A stretch of 64,000 nucleotides of DNA, from positions 32,696,280 through 32,760,279 of the forward strand of contig JAPWDM010000008.1 in NCBI GenBank assembly GCA_035578155.1. Direction: 5' to 3'. Origin of the DNA: Brachynemurus nebulosus. Taxonomy: Eukaryota > Arthropoda > Insecta > Neuroptera > Myrmeleontidae. Under the pieces are notes generated by a model. That model saw nothing but the letters and a program-made list of their open reading frames with translations. It was not told where the DNA came from and made no database searches. The position numbers and the translations under genes are program-made. The first letter of the stretch is position 1; the number at the start of each line of letters is the position of its first letter. Positions 12,238 through 24,601 of this stretch are shown here, one piece after another.

Positions 12238-12810
12238 GTTAGTCGATTATGATCCAAAATACATAAAACCATCGTTTCAAAGTTTTTCCTCTTATTTCCG
12301 TAAATATCGATATGTCGAATTTCAAAACTAGGCCAATCATACACAAAAAACTGATAATTAAGTAACATAACTGACAGCCAATATTAGCCAATTACAGTAT
12401 AACATAATCTAATTAAAAACGAATTTAAAAGTGATAGTCTAATTAGTTACCAATTAGTGAAATAAATTGAGAATGATGATTAGCAATTTTTTTTCGTCAT
12501 TATTCATTACTATATTACTAAAACGCCAGTCAAACAATTACACTGATATAATATAAGGTACCTACATATACAAAAGTATCTATAGTTATTCAGATGAATG
12601 AAACAACTATCCCCACTCTTACTCCCCACCACTTCCCCCACACTCACGGTAACTAGCTATATAACGATAATGGTACAATTAAAATCTCAATATGTTAACT
12701 GTCATAACTATAAATGTGGGATATGTTGTATAGTGTTCGTATTAAATGAGGTTAGGTGTGAATAACTATAGCAAGTTGTAAGTTTGGTGGTATAACAATA
12801 AGTAATATTA
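12238..12810. other. Gene-free AT-rich stretch
   Basis: No gene, RNA or element boundary seen. Confidence 0.5.
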
Positions 12811-13880
12811 AGGTTGACCGGGGTAATTGTGAATGGATTTTCATGAATTGAGATAAAAGCGTTGTTTTAAGTAGTTATTTTATATATCACATTATGGTTG
12901 ATTTATTTTTAATTCTACATTATTCAGGATGCACCACACAAATTTTGAGCAAATTCGATTGAAAAACAAAAATTTTATAGGCCATTCACATTTCCCCGGT
13001 GCGTTTTTGCAAATCTTATGAATTTCGGGCTAAATGTGAATGCCATTAGCAAATTATTTAGAATGGATTACAAGAGGAGTGAGGTACTTCAGAGTAAGGA
13101 CCAACTCAAATTCTTCATATTTACCCCACTTTCAAATTCTTCGTCATACTTTAGCTGTCACAAATTCTCTTTGTTTAATGCAAGTTACGCATACCTCAAA
13201 TTTGTACAAAAAATCAAGGTTAAATAAAAATAACAGAAATTGTAAGAACAAATTTGTTACAAGCTAAAAATGATATTTTGATGATATTTTGTCATTTTAT
13301 CAAATAAAAAATCAAAACATTACATGATTTTCACACAAAAACAAGGAAAATAAGACTTTTTCAAGGAAATACATTCAGTTTACATGAACAAAAAACAACA
13401 ATCTATATTTTTTTTGTGTTGTTTGTAAAACGGAAACTTGTACAATAATGTCATTGTACATCATCATCAACATTTTCAACTGTGAAAAGGACACTACTGA
13501 AATTTTTGACCGGATGGGGGCATTTGTGAATGACGTTCACAATTACCCCGGAATTTAGACTTTAGGCCTCAGACCTCAGGCTTTAGACCACTTCTTTAGA
13601 AGTACCTTTATCCATTTCTTACCTTTTAAAAAAAAGAAAATGTATTTAAAAAAAATTTTTTTGAGGATTGGTTGAAGTAAGATACACAAAATTTTGCAAG
13701 GGTTTTTTCAAAATAAAAAAAAGATACTAATACTTGGAGGATTGTTATGAAATTTTAATAGCATATTAAGAAAGGACCGAAAAACATACTAAGATTTGAT
13801 TTTTAGCAAAATTAATGTTATTTTAGAAATTATAGGCGCCGTTCACAATTGCCCCAATTCACATTTACCCCGGTCAACGC
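12811..13880. mobile_element. TA-flanked TIR element with internal echoes
   Basis: The left terminus AGGTTGACCGGGGTAATTG (12811) and the right terminus, read inward as GCGTTGACCGGGGTAAATG from 13880, are inverted repeats flanked by TA (12809-12810, 13881-13882). The terminal words ACCGGGG and GTGAATG recur at 12979-13000, 13031-13043 and 13508-13552, on both strands. The two overlapping frames at 13018-13267 have no transposase domain. Probably a non-autonomous member of the Tc1/mariner/pogo superfamily. Confidence 0.75.
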
Positions 13881-13882
13881 TA

Positions 13883-14821
13883 CCCGGTTTATTATTATTG
13901 ACGTTGTTCGCCTAATACGAATGCGTCCATAAAATACGTACCCCAAATTTAAAATTTTTAAATCACTGTGTCGCACTATTATTGACAGTCTGCGTCCGTT
14001 CTTTGTTAGTGATTATTAGTACTGAGTAAATTTTCAAGTACACTTTTGTGAGAGTTGTGGGTATTCTCCAGATGCGCGGTGATTGGTCCTTAACGTTCGT
14101 TTAAATTTTTTGGAGTAAAAGGAAAAGTGTTCATTCATTTGTCAGTGGTATTCAAAACTGGGAGCCATTTATTACTTTGAAATTCTAGGATCAAAATTAT
14201 AGAAACCAGTTGAATCCAACAAAATTCGATAATTTTTATAATAGAATAAAAATAGCTCCCTTGAAGTCTCATGTTCATTAAAAAGCCTATCAATTATCAT
14301 TGAAGAAAATGCATTATGTATATGACAAAATAGATGTTCTCTTAAGGGAAATTGAGAATTTTTTAAATTCCATACAAAAATGAGTCTAAAAATTTAAAAT
14401 TTTACCTCATAAACAAGTAAATCTATTTGCGCGAAACAAAAGAAATTTCAGAATGATTAGAAGAAACGCTACTGGAAGAAAAAATTATTGGAATCCATGC
14501 ATTATTAACCTGGTCCGAAATTAAAACCAAAACTGACAACATCTTGCAACGTCGCATTAAATGAGGAAGGGTAGGAGAATATTTATAAAATCGTAGTTCA
14601 GTACAAAAAATTTTCCAGAAATCGTAGATTTTTCTATTGACTGTACATACAGATCAGACTATATATACGGTCTAAGACTAAACGTTATTGAATAGTATAT
14701 TATTCTACGAGCTGGTAATGATAGCTATTACTTACGAAGATAAAATTGCGACACAAACCGAGTTTACGAGGCGAGTGTCGTAATGCATCTGAGTGAGTAA
14801 TAGCCATTGCAAGCGAGTAGA
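13883..14821. other. Gene-free AT-rich stretch
   Basis: No supportable gene. ATATTATTCTACGAG at about 14697 is echoed as ATATTATTTTCTACGA at about 15689, beyond the following element, which suggests an older repeat interrupted by it. Confidence 0.45.
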
Positions 14822-14825
14822 ATAC

Positions 14826-15564
14826 AATATTTTTTGCACGATCGTGTATTTTTATACATTTACCGATGCTGTTGACAATGCTGGTAAGTTATATTTCCCG
14901 AACTTTTGTTCATATCCATGGAAACCAAAAAATAACAATGCGGTAAGTAAAATAGGTGCCTTGTAAGTGAATAGGAGTGCGGTAAGTGAAATTAGCTTAA
15001 AAATGATGGTAACTATTTATTTATATTGAAATTAAAAGTACAATTTTAACAATTAGGAAAATTAGGAAAATTAATTGATTAATATGAAAATTTTCACTAG
15101 TTTGCACATTATTATTATTGTCGCCATTAGTCTTCATATTTTAGTGACATTTCAAAAGGTTGTGCAGTCATTACAATGTTCTGTGGTTTTCATAATATTC
15201 CCTTTCATTTTACGAGAATAAATTTGCAGCCAAAATTAAAATGCTTCATCAATGTAATTATTCTCACTAATATTATAGTTTAACAAACTATTTTCCTCAA
15301 TTTTTTTAATAGAAAATTTAAAAATATTCACACCAATTAATTAATATTGACACTTAATTTTTATCTACAAATATAGTTCTCAATGGTCACTACAAAGATT
15401 CGTATTACTTGCAATAGTTGCTATAAATATTTATAATATTTATTCATGGCATTCTATGTCATATATCATAGAAATATAAATTTCACCTATATTATCCTAA
15501 TTTTATTTTTATTTAATATATTTTTATTCTTTAGCTATTTTAAGTCGATCGTGCAAAAAATATT
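14826..15564. mobile_element. TIR element with possible ATAC duplication
   Basis: The termini AATATTTTTTGCACGATCG (14826) and its complement ending at 15564 are inverted repeats. ATAC occurs immediately outside both ends (14822-14825, 15565-15568). Inside, GCGGTAAGTAAAAT and GCGGTAAGTGAAAT are a short direct pair (about 14941 and 14981). A four-base duplication can arise by chance, and the superfamily is unassigned. Confidence 0.55.
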
Positions 15565-15568
15565 ATAC

Positions 15569-17417
15569 AATACACGATGCACTAAATACCTTTACTGATC
15601 TCGAAAATTCCAAAAACTCGACCCTGCGGGTCTCGTTTTCGCAACATTTTCTCGATCCGTAAAAGTAACTTACGGAACTTATATTGTAAAATATTATTTT
15701 CTACGACTTTTTCCTTTTTGATTTAAATAAAACTGGATAATATAAATTTTAAATGAAAAGAATAAAATTTTTAATCTATCTCTAATTTCATTAAATGTTT
15801 GTATATGTATCTATGGAAACGATCAAAATAAAATTAAAATTGTTTTATTTACTTACACGTTATTACGCAACATATATGAAATTAAAACTTGTATTATTCA
15901 CAAAACAATCGCAAACCCATTGAATAATGGTTAACACGGTGATTTCATTGGTCGAAATGTATTGAGTAATGATCATTCCTCCACACCTTTGAATAATGCC
16001 TAACTTTCTCAACAATTAACGGAGATGTAATGAGTATGATCTTTAACAAGAGTAGAAAAACAATTTAATATTACAAAATGAATATAGTCGATTTGACAAA
16101 TTGATATACATCGAATTAATGAAACAACACTGACTGTGTGAATGATATTTAAATTTTATTTATCTTGGTTAACTTATCTACTTGTCACGGAATCACCCAT
16201 AAATATGAAAGAAAAACAAAAGGTTTCGAGATAAATGAATTCCCACTGAGACACGTTGGGTAGCCGCAATACAAAACAAAGATCTCATCATATAATAATA
16301 TAAAGGGGTTAAATTCCTTTCATGTGTAACATGTGCTCCCATCATGAATTAGTTGATATGTGATAATGGGCATAAGCACGATCATAATAGACGTAACGTA
16401 GGAAAAGTTCTATCGAGATGGGTTACAACACGATCAAGATTATAAAAAATCGAGTTACTGCCAAGTCTAGAGTAATTTAATTGTCCATATAAGCGGTAAA
16501 AGAGAAAGTATGATAATCAGATCAATTTGAATATACTTGTGCGGTTTTCACCGAACCTCGGCGTTTCATGGATCGGGGAACCCAGAAAAACCAAAAATTA
16601 TATATATCTATGTTGGTATCTAAGTCACTGAATATCTTATTGAGGCTACAGAAATGAAAACTGGTTCAAAATAATTCTGTATATGAGACATCAAAAGCAG
16701 CAAAATTTTGATACATTTCGATCAGTGGCCATTTTTAACTTTTTGTAAAAATCTAAAAGTTTTAGTTGTTTTTTTTTTATTTTCTATGGAACTTTTTTTT
16801 TATAAAGATCGATGAAACTTAAAGCAAAAAATCACAATTAGGTACAAGAGAAAATTTTTTTCAAAAAATCATAACCTTGTATTTTTTTTCCTTCTTTCAA
16901 AGGTTCTAATCTCCCTTATCAGAAGTGAAACACTTGAAATTTTACAATACAATAGCAGTTGTGGTATATATACTTCCAACTGAAAATCGATATTTTTAAA
17001 AATGGCTTCACAGTGCGTTAGATAAACTTTAAATATATGTTCCTCCTCAGAGAATCGAGGGCAAAATTTCGAGAAAATTACTACGATATTCTTGAAAACG
17101 GGATCGCTGGCGATTCTATTGCGGACAGAAAGCCAAATCTACTGGATCAAACAAAAGTTTAGTTCAATTTGAAAATTTTTGAAGAAGGTTTTTGGAAATG
17201 ATTCCCGCGAAATGTCTTATTACAGATTAAGAAAATTAATCTAATCCTGCCGATATTATTACAAACGAAATAGCATTATGCTGGTTTTGCCACAACAAAA
17301 AATTGTTTGACCATTTACTGCTCCTGCTCTTTCTAGCCAGGATTCTTGGAGATGCGCTACAGAAACTCGTTTTCATCAAGTTAAATGAACGTTTGAATTC
17401 CGATATCCATGCCGACA
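15569..17417. other. Gene-free stretch
   Basis: No supportable gene. A GC-richer segment at 16539-16600 (CGGTTTTCACCGAACCTCGG) has no identifiable function. The frame at 17236-17418 (minus, 60 codons) lies next to the hAT insertion and has no domain. Confidence 0.45.
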
Positions 17418-17425
17418 CCCACTAG

Positions 17426-18408
17426 CAGGGATGGCAGTTTTTCAAAAATAACCGGTTTTCGGTTATTTCGGTTTATTTTATGCTCGGTTTAACCTGACGG
17501 TCAAAACCACTTAAAAGTTTCTTTAAAAAAACGGTTTTCGATTCTTTCTTGGAAAAACAACACTTAGGTATATAGGCAAAAATTTTTATTTTATAATTAT
17601 ATCTATTTTTAAACGAATTTAATATCGTAAATACAAACAGAAACTAAAAAGTAACCAATTTGACGAGAACAATTACTATCAACTAGCAAAAATGCGAAAG
17701 CGAAGTATTGCCTTTAGGCAACAAACAGCTGTAGAAAACACAAATTTATTCAAAGAAAATATAGTACTCATTGTCAATGTAATATACGGTAAGACGAATT
17801 AACAGATAAATTCATATATTATTACATTATGTAATTACTAAATATTCGATAGTGATAAACGAAACTTTTATTGATTCTCCTAAATTTCCCATGATCTAGA
17901 AGTTTTTAAAAATTCTAGTAAATTACTAATTAATAAGCCATTTTGAAAGTTGAGGGGAAATTTTTGTAACAATATCTGGTAAATTTGCTTGTTGCTTTCC
18001 TCTTTGTTTTATTTATTTTAATATTGGTATTTCTCTGTCAGGTTGGACCGAGACAATCGATTTTATTATTGGGTATTGAAGCAAATAAAAATAAATATTG
18101 AAACAAAAAAAAAAACATGATTTCATTATTTTCCATACAATAATAACCATAATTAACTAAATGTATTAGAATTTTAAAGAAATTAATTAATTAATTTTTT
18201 TTTTTTAATAAAAACAAATTACCGGCCCTGAAAAATAACTTAAATTTTTAAAATTTTTTAAATAATTTGTCCGGTTTTCCTCCGGTTATTGATTAAAAAA
18301 AAAAAAAACCGGTAATAACCGAGTCAAGAAAATAACTGAAATAAACCGGTTAACCGAAACAAAAAAAACCGGATTTCGGTTATAACCGGCCGGTTTTTCC
18401 CATTCCTA
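17426..18408. mobile_element. hAT MITE with perfect 8-base target duplication
   Basis: The left end is CAGGGATGG and the right end, read inward, is TAGGAATGGG, typical of hAT termini. CCCACTAG flanks both sides (17418-17425 and 18409-18416), a perfect 8-base duplication diagnostic of hAT transposition. The ends are rich in CGGTT/AACCG words (ACCGGTTTTCGGTTATTTC at 17452; ACCGGCCGGTTTTT at 18384), repeated several times subterminally. The 983 bases encode no transposase, so it depends on another element. Confidence 0.9.
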
Positions 18409-18416
18409 CCCACTAG

Positions 18417-19304
18417 ACTCACCGTGAATTTCGAATAGGGTAGTTCATGAGAGGGCATTCTTCATGTGGTCTCAACTCCTGCGTATCTCAATAATAAAAA
18501 CCATTCAGTGAAGCTGGTCATACAAAAGTAAAGTCTTTGAAGACTTTACTGTAATTACGAACCTTCCCTCTCTATTCATTCGTAATTCCACGTGGAAAAA
18601 AACACACGAGATAAAAAAACAAGAATCTTCGAATTACGTGATTTGATATCCCATCTTGTAATATGAAAATTGGTTGAATGTTATATAATGTTACTTGATG
18701 ATAATGTTGTGCATCAAGTTCAAAACCTACACCGTACCACCGCCGGTACATACGTACCGACTATCTCCATCCAACCGGGAAGCAAACAGTCAGCAGGCAA
18801 TGACTACCACCATCAGCGTGTATGAATGCGAGTATGACAATTGTTATTGGGGTACGGTTCGAGGTAGAAATATAGGCACTTAGGTTAGTTTGTTAGTGCT
18901 CATTCAGTTAAACAGTAGTCACTACACTTCTGGCTGGCTGGCTGTCTATTTAAACGCAAGCTAGGCAAGTTGGTTGGTGGTGAATGGGGTATGGGTAGGG
19001 AGTGGGGGATCGTTATCCCCATTCCCGTTTTATTCATTAGTTAAGTGATGTTTTCAATTATACTCATATGTGTAGTAAATTAATACAAAACAAGTGAAAT
19101 TTTCTATTTCATTTTAAATATAGGTATGTATATAAGCATATGACTGAGTAGTTTGTTATGAGTAACGTTGAGTAGAAATGAGTGGTAAAGAGATAATGAA
19201 AATTATTATTTCAACTAGGATATATAGATGGCACTTGAAAAACGGACGTATCATAAATAAGTATGCAGATGCAATTTTTTGTTTTTTAATTTATTTACAT
19301 TTTT
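18417..19304. other. Gene-free stretch, moderately GC-richer at 18720-19020
   Basis: Frame 18695-18883 has no domain. The 18720-18830 part has higher GC than its surroundings and could be host non-coding or untranslated sequence, which the sequence alone cannot settle. Confidence 0.4.
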
Positions 19305-19308
19305 TTAA

Positions 19309-19955
19309 GGGGTTAGGTGGGCTTTAGAGGTTCAAAAAAAGGGTATTTTTACTATTTTTTTTTTTTTAATGTACACAAACATATATTTTATTTAAACAAT
19401 TTAGCATATCAAAGATACATATTTAAACAGTATTTTGTGAAATTTTTAATTAACAATTCCGAAAACTCAGCCGTTGGTACCTCATCTCCCTTGACGTTTC
19501 AAAAAAAAAAAATACTCTTGCTGTGGACAGCATAACTCATTATTGGTTCATTTAAAATCCAAAAACCAAAAATATTTCGTTAGTACATGGATAAATCTCG
19601 TTATTGGACGAAGGAAAAAAAATTAAAATTTGAATTTTTGACAGACTTTTTTGGTCAAATTTTCGCTATGTATTGGATAATGTTATTTCAAAGATGAGTG
19701 CAAAATTTGAACAAAATCGCTTCATAACTTTTCGAGAAATCATGTCCACCGACTTAAAAAATTGAGTTTTGAGATAAACTCGTTTAAAGTTTACTGCGCT
19801 GCACTGACGTGGCCTGATGGGCGGAACTTCCGAAGGGTCTATCTCTTAGAATTTTACTCGGATCGATTTGAAATTTTAGGAGAATATTTTAAACATATTA
19901 TACTATTTAAATTTTTAAATTCGATTTTTTGAAATTTTCAAACCCACCTAACCCC
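19309..19955. mobile_element. TTAA-flanked TIR element
   Basis: GGGGTTAGGTGGGC at the left and its complement CCCACCTAACCCC at the right are flanked by TTAA (19305-19308, 19956-19959). TTAA duplication fits piggyBac or Kolobok transposition. A 72-codon frame inside has no domain. At 32207, TTAAGGGGTTACTCAGGGTT may be a lone end of a related family. Confidence 0.7.
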
Positions 19956-19959
19956 TTAA

Positions 19960-20652
19960 ACGTAGTATAATGAACAAAAAATTTAATTTATCGGTTTTTG
20001 AGCTTTTGTTTTCCTAGTGGCGGCGAATAGTTTCGGAAAATAATGGTGGAAAATATTCGAGGCAGCAATAATTCTAGTTCAAATTAAAAAATGGCTTCTA
20101 AATATTTCTAGTCTAGACGGCCAAATTTTAACTGTTCTTCCAGGAGTAATACCTAAATAAAAAACCTTAAATATTTTTATTGTCGGTTTTTTATCAGTTT
20201 CTTATTAACATTCAAAAAGAACTAAAATTAAAAAAAAAAGTCAAAATTAAAAAAAGTACGGGCCGACAAAGTAGAGACTCAAGAAAGAAGCTGCCCTCTG
20301 GTTGACATGATTTCGACCCCCTAGGTGATAGGAAACATAAAATTTTAGTAAATTCTTAAAGAGTAAGGATGTCATTTTCATTTGACGGGATTGATTGTAA
20401 AAAAATTTTTTTGGCAAAATGGCGTCCACGTGGAAAAGAAAAGCTTTTTTTTCCATCGTTTTTTCAATTTTGAAAATTTTTTAAAGATAGTAAAAAATTT
20501 CAAAAAAAAATTTTAAAAGCTCTGTACAAAGTTTCATAGCAATCGGTTCACTAGAACTTGAGATATCATATCAACCGTTCCAAAAAAAAATACTTTCCAG
20601 AAAAACGAGTACAAAATTTGGAATTTTTGAAATTTAACAAATCTGAATTACA
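19960..20652. other. Gene-free, diverged repeat sequence
   Basis: 20020-20115 (GGCGGCGAATAGTTTCGG, AAAAAATGGCTTCTAAATAT) looks like a diverged piece of the tandem unit that follows. GAACTTGAGATATCATATC at about 20556 is a phrase typical of insect dispersed repeats. Confidence 0.4.
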
Positions 20653-21280
20653 CAGTAGAGCAAGTGGTCGGAAAACGACATTTCATATTATACGACCAAA
20701 AAATATTATTCAAATGATTCCAAGCTATGATAAATCTAGTAAAAATTAAAAAATGGCTTTTAATCATTTCTCTAATGTTTAAAAAAATGTCGATATTTGC
20801 CTGAATTATACAGTAGACGAAATGGTCAAAAAACGACATTTCGTATTACATAGCGAAATATTATTCCCACTAATGGCGGAAAGCATTCCGGGATAAAATA
20901 ATTATATTTAAAACTAAAGAACGGTTTTTAGGAAACATTTTTCTGATGCTTAATAAAATGACTGTACTTATTAATTACGATACACGAAGTGGTCGGACAA
21001 CGACATTTCATATTACACGGCCAAATATTATTCCCGCTAATGACAGAAAGGTTTCCAGAATATAACAAATATATTTACAATTAAAGAATGGCTTTTAAAC
21101 TTTTTTCTAATACCTAAAAAAGTGTCGGTATTTATCTGAATTACATACTCAATCAAATGGTCCAAAAACTACCTGTCATATTAATACATGACTTAAAATT
21201 TTTCCAATCAACGAAATTATTTCTGTAGTGCTTAAGTAAGTGTCAATATTTTGTCTGAATTACATGGTCGAGATTGACTT
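20653..21280 (+). repeat. Tandem array, about 165-base unit, four or more units
   Basis: The box GTGGTCGGAAAACGACATTT, or a close variant, recurs at about 20664, 20822, 20989 and 21157, giving spacings of 158, 167 and 168. A truncated unit starts near 21262. Each box is followed by CATATTA, a TATTATTC word, AATGGCTTTTAA and AATGTCGATATTT. This is the same unit as at 8400 and 44330 but in the opposite orientation. No hAT-like terminus was found next to this array. Confidence 0.8.
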
Positions 21281-22466
21281 AGCCCTCGCACCACTTAAAG
21301 ATAGGTACATAAATGCATCCGATTAACCTTTCTGACAGAATTAGAAGCTGTTTTGAGCTTTCGAATTGATATAATTTCGATTTTTAAGCTCACCTCCTTA
21401 GTTCTCAAATAACTTGAATTGCTAGAACTCAAGAAATAGCTACTGTCAATAGAAGAAAATCCATTTCAAATGTTGCATGTACAGACCAATGAACATATTA
21501 CGTATTATATTATTTTATATATTTATATAAATGTATAATTGAGGCAGCCAGATACGACCAAGTTCCGACCTAATAGTATTCTGTAATATAGTAATCAATG
21601 GAATAACCAATTGTATCCGTAGTAACGTTTTCAAATAATTATTGTCAAAATATAATATTGATAATAAAATTTTACTTTTTTGAGAAGAAACTGCGAAATT
21701 TTGAAAGAAAGAAAGTAGTATTCGCTTTATTTTCTCGCATTTGCTCAAAAATTGACATTATATTATATACCTTAAATCTCACTCGTCTCACCCTGTTACC
21801 TGCTTCAGGAAAAATGCCTACAAACTGGCTTTAAGCGCTTGTCTAGTAGTATAATATAATAGTGTTCGTTGGTCTGTGGTCGTATGTCATATAAAACTCT
21901 AAGAAAAAACCGAATAAGTAGTAGGTAGGTACTCCGTAGCATTAAATACTAATTCAAAATCACTCTATATTTTATTTTTTTAATAATACACTCAGTTCCT
22001 ACACACACCAGCGCCTGTCTGTGATCTGCTCAATACAAAGGAAACATCCGTTCGAATTACACCAAATGAGAAATCTTATTTTTTCTATTTGATCTTTGAC
22101 TCGGTTCGGATTTTCCCTTTTGTGTTCCGCTTTATCGAAATATGATTGAAACATGTTACGCGTGATCTAATTAATCATAATTTCTCTATCCCCTTTCAAC
22201 ATATAATTCACTACATCAACATCTCTTCTTCCTGTACGGGTATCCGTTTCGAAATTGAAAAAAAATTCCTTTCAGATAGAAAGAATTATTTTTATATTAG
22301 TCCCGATAAATTACCTTATTATGTTCAACTTCCATTACACATCAACTATTGCTCTGTCCTTGTTTGGTACTTGTGAGGTGTAACAGAGACATGATTGAAG
22401 GATATAATTTCACTTTTTCCTTTTTTTTCGAATTTAATTAATTATATATTAAAGAGAGATAAAATT
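21281..22466. other. Gene-free AT-rich stretch
   Basis: No supportable gene. The frames at 21515-21748 and 22146-22376 are AT-rich with no domain. Confidence 0.5.
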
Positions 22467-22664
22467 ATGAAATTAAAGGAAGAGGTGGTTTCTTTTTTTG
22501 TTGGAAAAGGTTTTTTAATAGACGCTAATTATAGTAATTATCTGATCGTTGTAGTAGGTATCAATAGTTATGAATTTCCAACGGAAGAAATATTTTCCAA
22601 TCTTATTAATTGGAATTTAATATTGGATTCAATATTTGTTTTTGATTGGGAGACGAAAAATTAA
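22467..22664 (+). CDS. Unrecognised small open frame, 65 residues, doubtful
   Basis: From the ATG at 22467 the frame gives a basic start (MKLKEEVV), a hydrophobic middle (LIVVVG) and an acidic end (DWETKN). I recognise no family. There is no splice signal, element boundary or neighbour that gives it a role. It is listed because its composition looks more protein-like than most AT-rich frames here. Chance is the main alternative. Confidence 0.12.
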   Translation: MKLKEEVVSFFVGKGFLIDANYSNYLIVVVGINSYEFPTEEIFSNLINWNLILDSIFVFDWETKN

Positions 22665-23306
22665 TTAGGAATTAAGGAAGAATTTTCATTTACTTAGTAT
22701 AATTAAATACTGCACCATCTTGAAGATTGGTTTTTCCATTTTCCATTTTCTAGAATTATTTTCCTTTATACTTATATAACTAACTCAAAAAGATTCATTT
22801 GAGTTTTCATCAAAACATATAATAACGTGCTATAATATTCTGCGGTATCATATAGCTTGTTTCTAATTAAACTATAACAAGTGAATAGACAGTTGTCGCA
22901 AAGCAGTATACAGTAATACACAATATGTAAAACTATGCTTACATACGTTATGTATAAACTAACATAACCTACGTTCTATTATACATTTAGAATTTATAAA
23001 TATTTTTACACATTACAAATTATTATAAAGGATGTTTCTTTTTTCAAGATGTGCTGCAGAGCTCAAGTTCTGCAATGATCGCGACAAAGTTTCATATGTG
23101 CTGCATACTTATTTAATCTAGGATTTCTTAGGAAATCAAATTTTTTGGGGGAAAACCTGATGATCTGTGGCCTGGTGATTCTGTGTGATTTCTTTTTTGT
23201 GCGGTTTTTAAAGAAAAGCGCATAATGTGAATAAAAAGTAAGAAAATTGAACATTAATTTGTGACAACGTTAGGTCTTGAATATTTTTAACGCATTTCAT
23301 CATCAC
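22665..23306. other. Gene-free AT-rich stretch
   Basis: No gene. The minus frame at 23063-23254 is domain-free. Confidence 0.5.
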
Positions 23307-23732
23307 TTAAAGGGGTATTCTAGTCTAGAAATTCGAAAAGATAGATTTTTGTTTTGTTTTTTTTTTTTTTTTTTTTTTTTTTGTTTTCAAAGTTTAGACT
23401 TTTAAGAATAAGCCTTTAAAATGATTTAAGGAAATTCGAATTATTTTCGGAGTTATGGTGACGTTATGGGATTTCGGAGTTGCTCGAAACTGTTGTTTTC
23501 GATACGGTTGACATGACATCTCAAGTTCTCAAGCAAAGAAATTTTTAAGGAAAGTTTTGTGTTATGTATTTTTTATGAAACCCTTTTATGCGGTCCGAAT
23601 CTACCGAGCAAGGGCGCCTGGGAGTATTTTTAATATTTTGGATGATGAATGGCAGTTTATAAGTAGTCATAAATAGTTCCATTTTCGACCATGATGTGAA
23701 ACTTTATTATGTTGCTAAAATACTAGGCTACG
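23307..23732. mobile_element. Possible left fragment of a TTAA-type element
   Basis: TTAAAGGGGTATTCTAGTC at 23307 looks like a TTAA-flanked terminus, but its complement does not occur downstream. A T tract of about 30 bases lies at 23352-23381. The fragment ends where the next TTAA-flanked element begins, so it may have been interrupted or truncated. Confidence 0.3.
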
Positions 23733-23736
23733 TTAA

Positions 23737-24597
23737 GGAGGGAGTTCACACCAGAAACGGCTAATAAACTAATTTTTTTCGAATCTCGTTTTTGTTTTTA
23801 TTTTGTTCTGTGGTTCTCTAGAAACACGGTGATATATAAAAAATGGCCAAAAAAATTTTTTTTCAAGTAGAAAGATATTTATTTGTGAGCCGCCGTACAG
23901 CCAAGTTGCTGCTCCTTTGCAGACAACGCTGCTCCCCCCCCCCCCTCGCGATTTGTTCAGTAATATTTAATTTTGATGTGTACATGAATTATAGTATGCA
24001 CTAAAATAATGTTCTTTTATTTGTATGCCTTTGTAGACGTTTTAATAAACAGTGAGTAAACCGCTTCTTTTGTTATTATTTTTGTTTTTTACCGTTTCCC
24101 AAAAGTTGTGTTTTTCCCGACAAGAAAATCATATCTCAAGTTCTACAAAAAATAGACTTAATTTTTTTTTTAAATTTTGTTCATAAACATATTGCGCATA
24201 AAGTGGAGTATGCTTTTTTCATTTGAACAATTGTAACTATTTTTAAACATTTTTTTTTTTAAATCAGAATTGGGTTTTATAATTTTTAGAAGTTTGGGAT
24301 TACAATTTTATAGTTAATTTTTAAAATTACCTGAAACCCATACTCAGCTTTATGGACAGGTCCTTTAGGAATAAAATAATGAAAAAATATTTAAAAAATA
24401 TTCATTACTTTTTGAGATATGGCGTTCCTTGTAAACGTTTAAAACTTGTGAAAAAGGGCCCCCTCCCCCCTCACAAAAGAGTAATGAATGTTTCAAAAAC
24501 AAAATTTTCTATTTGAAACCCTCCCTAATTTGAAAAAAAATTTCAAAAAGCAAAATAATCATAAATAAAAAGTTGCTTTTTTATTTGAACTCCCTCC
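23737..24597. mobile_element. TTAA-flanked TIR element
   Basis: GGAGGGAGTTCA at the left and TGAACTCCCTCC at the right are perfect inverted repeats flanked by TTAA (23733-23736 and 24598-24601). A C12 run lies at about 23934-23945. The element has no coding capacity. Its termini differ from those of the 19309 element, so two TTAA families are present besides the piggyBac MITEs. Confidence 0.75.
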
Positions 24598-24601
24598 TTA
24601 A

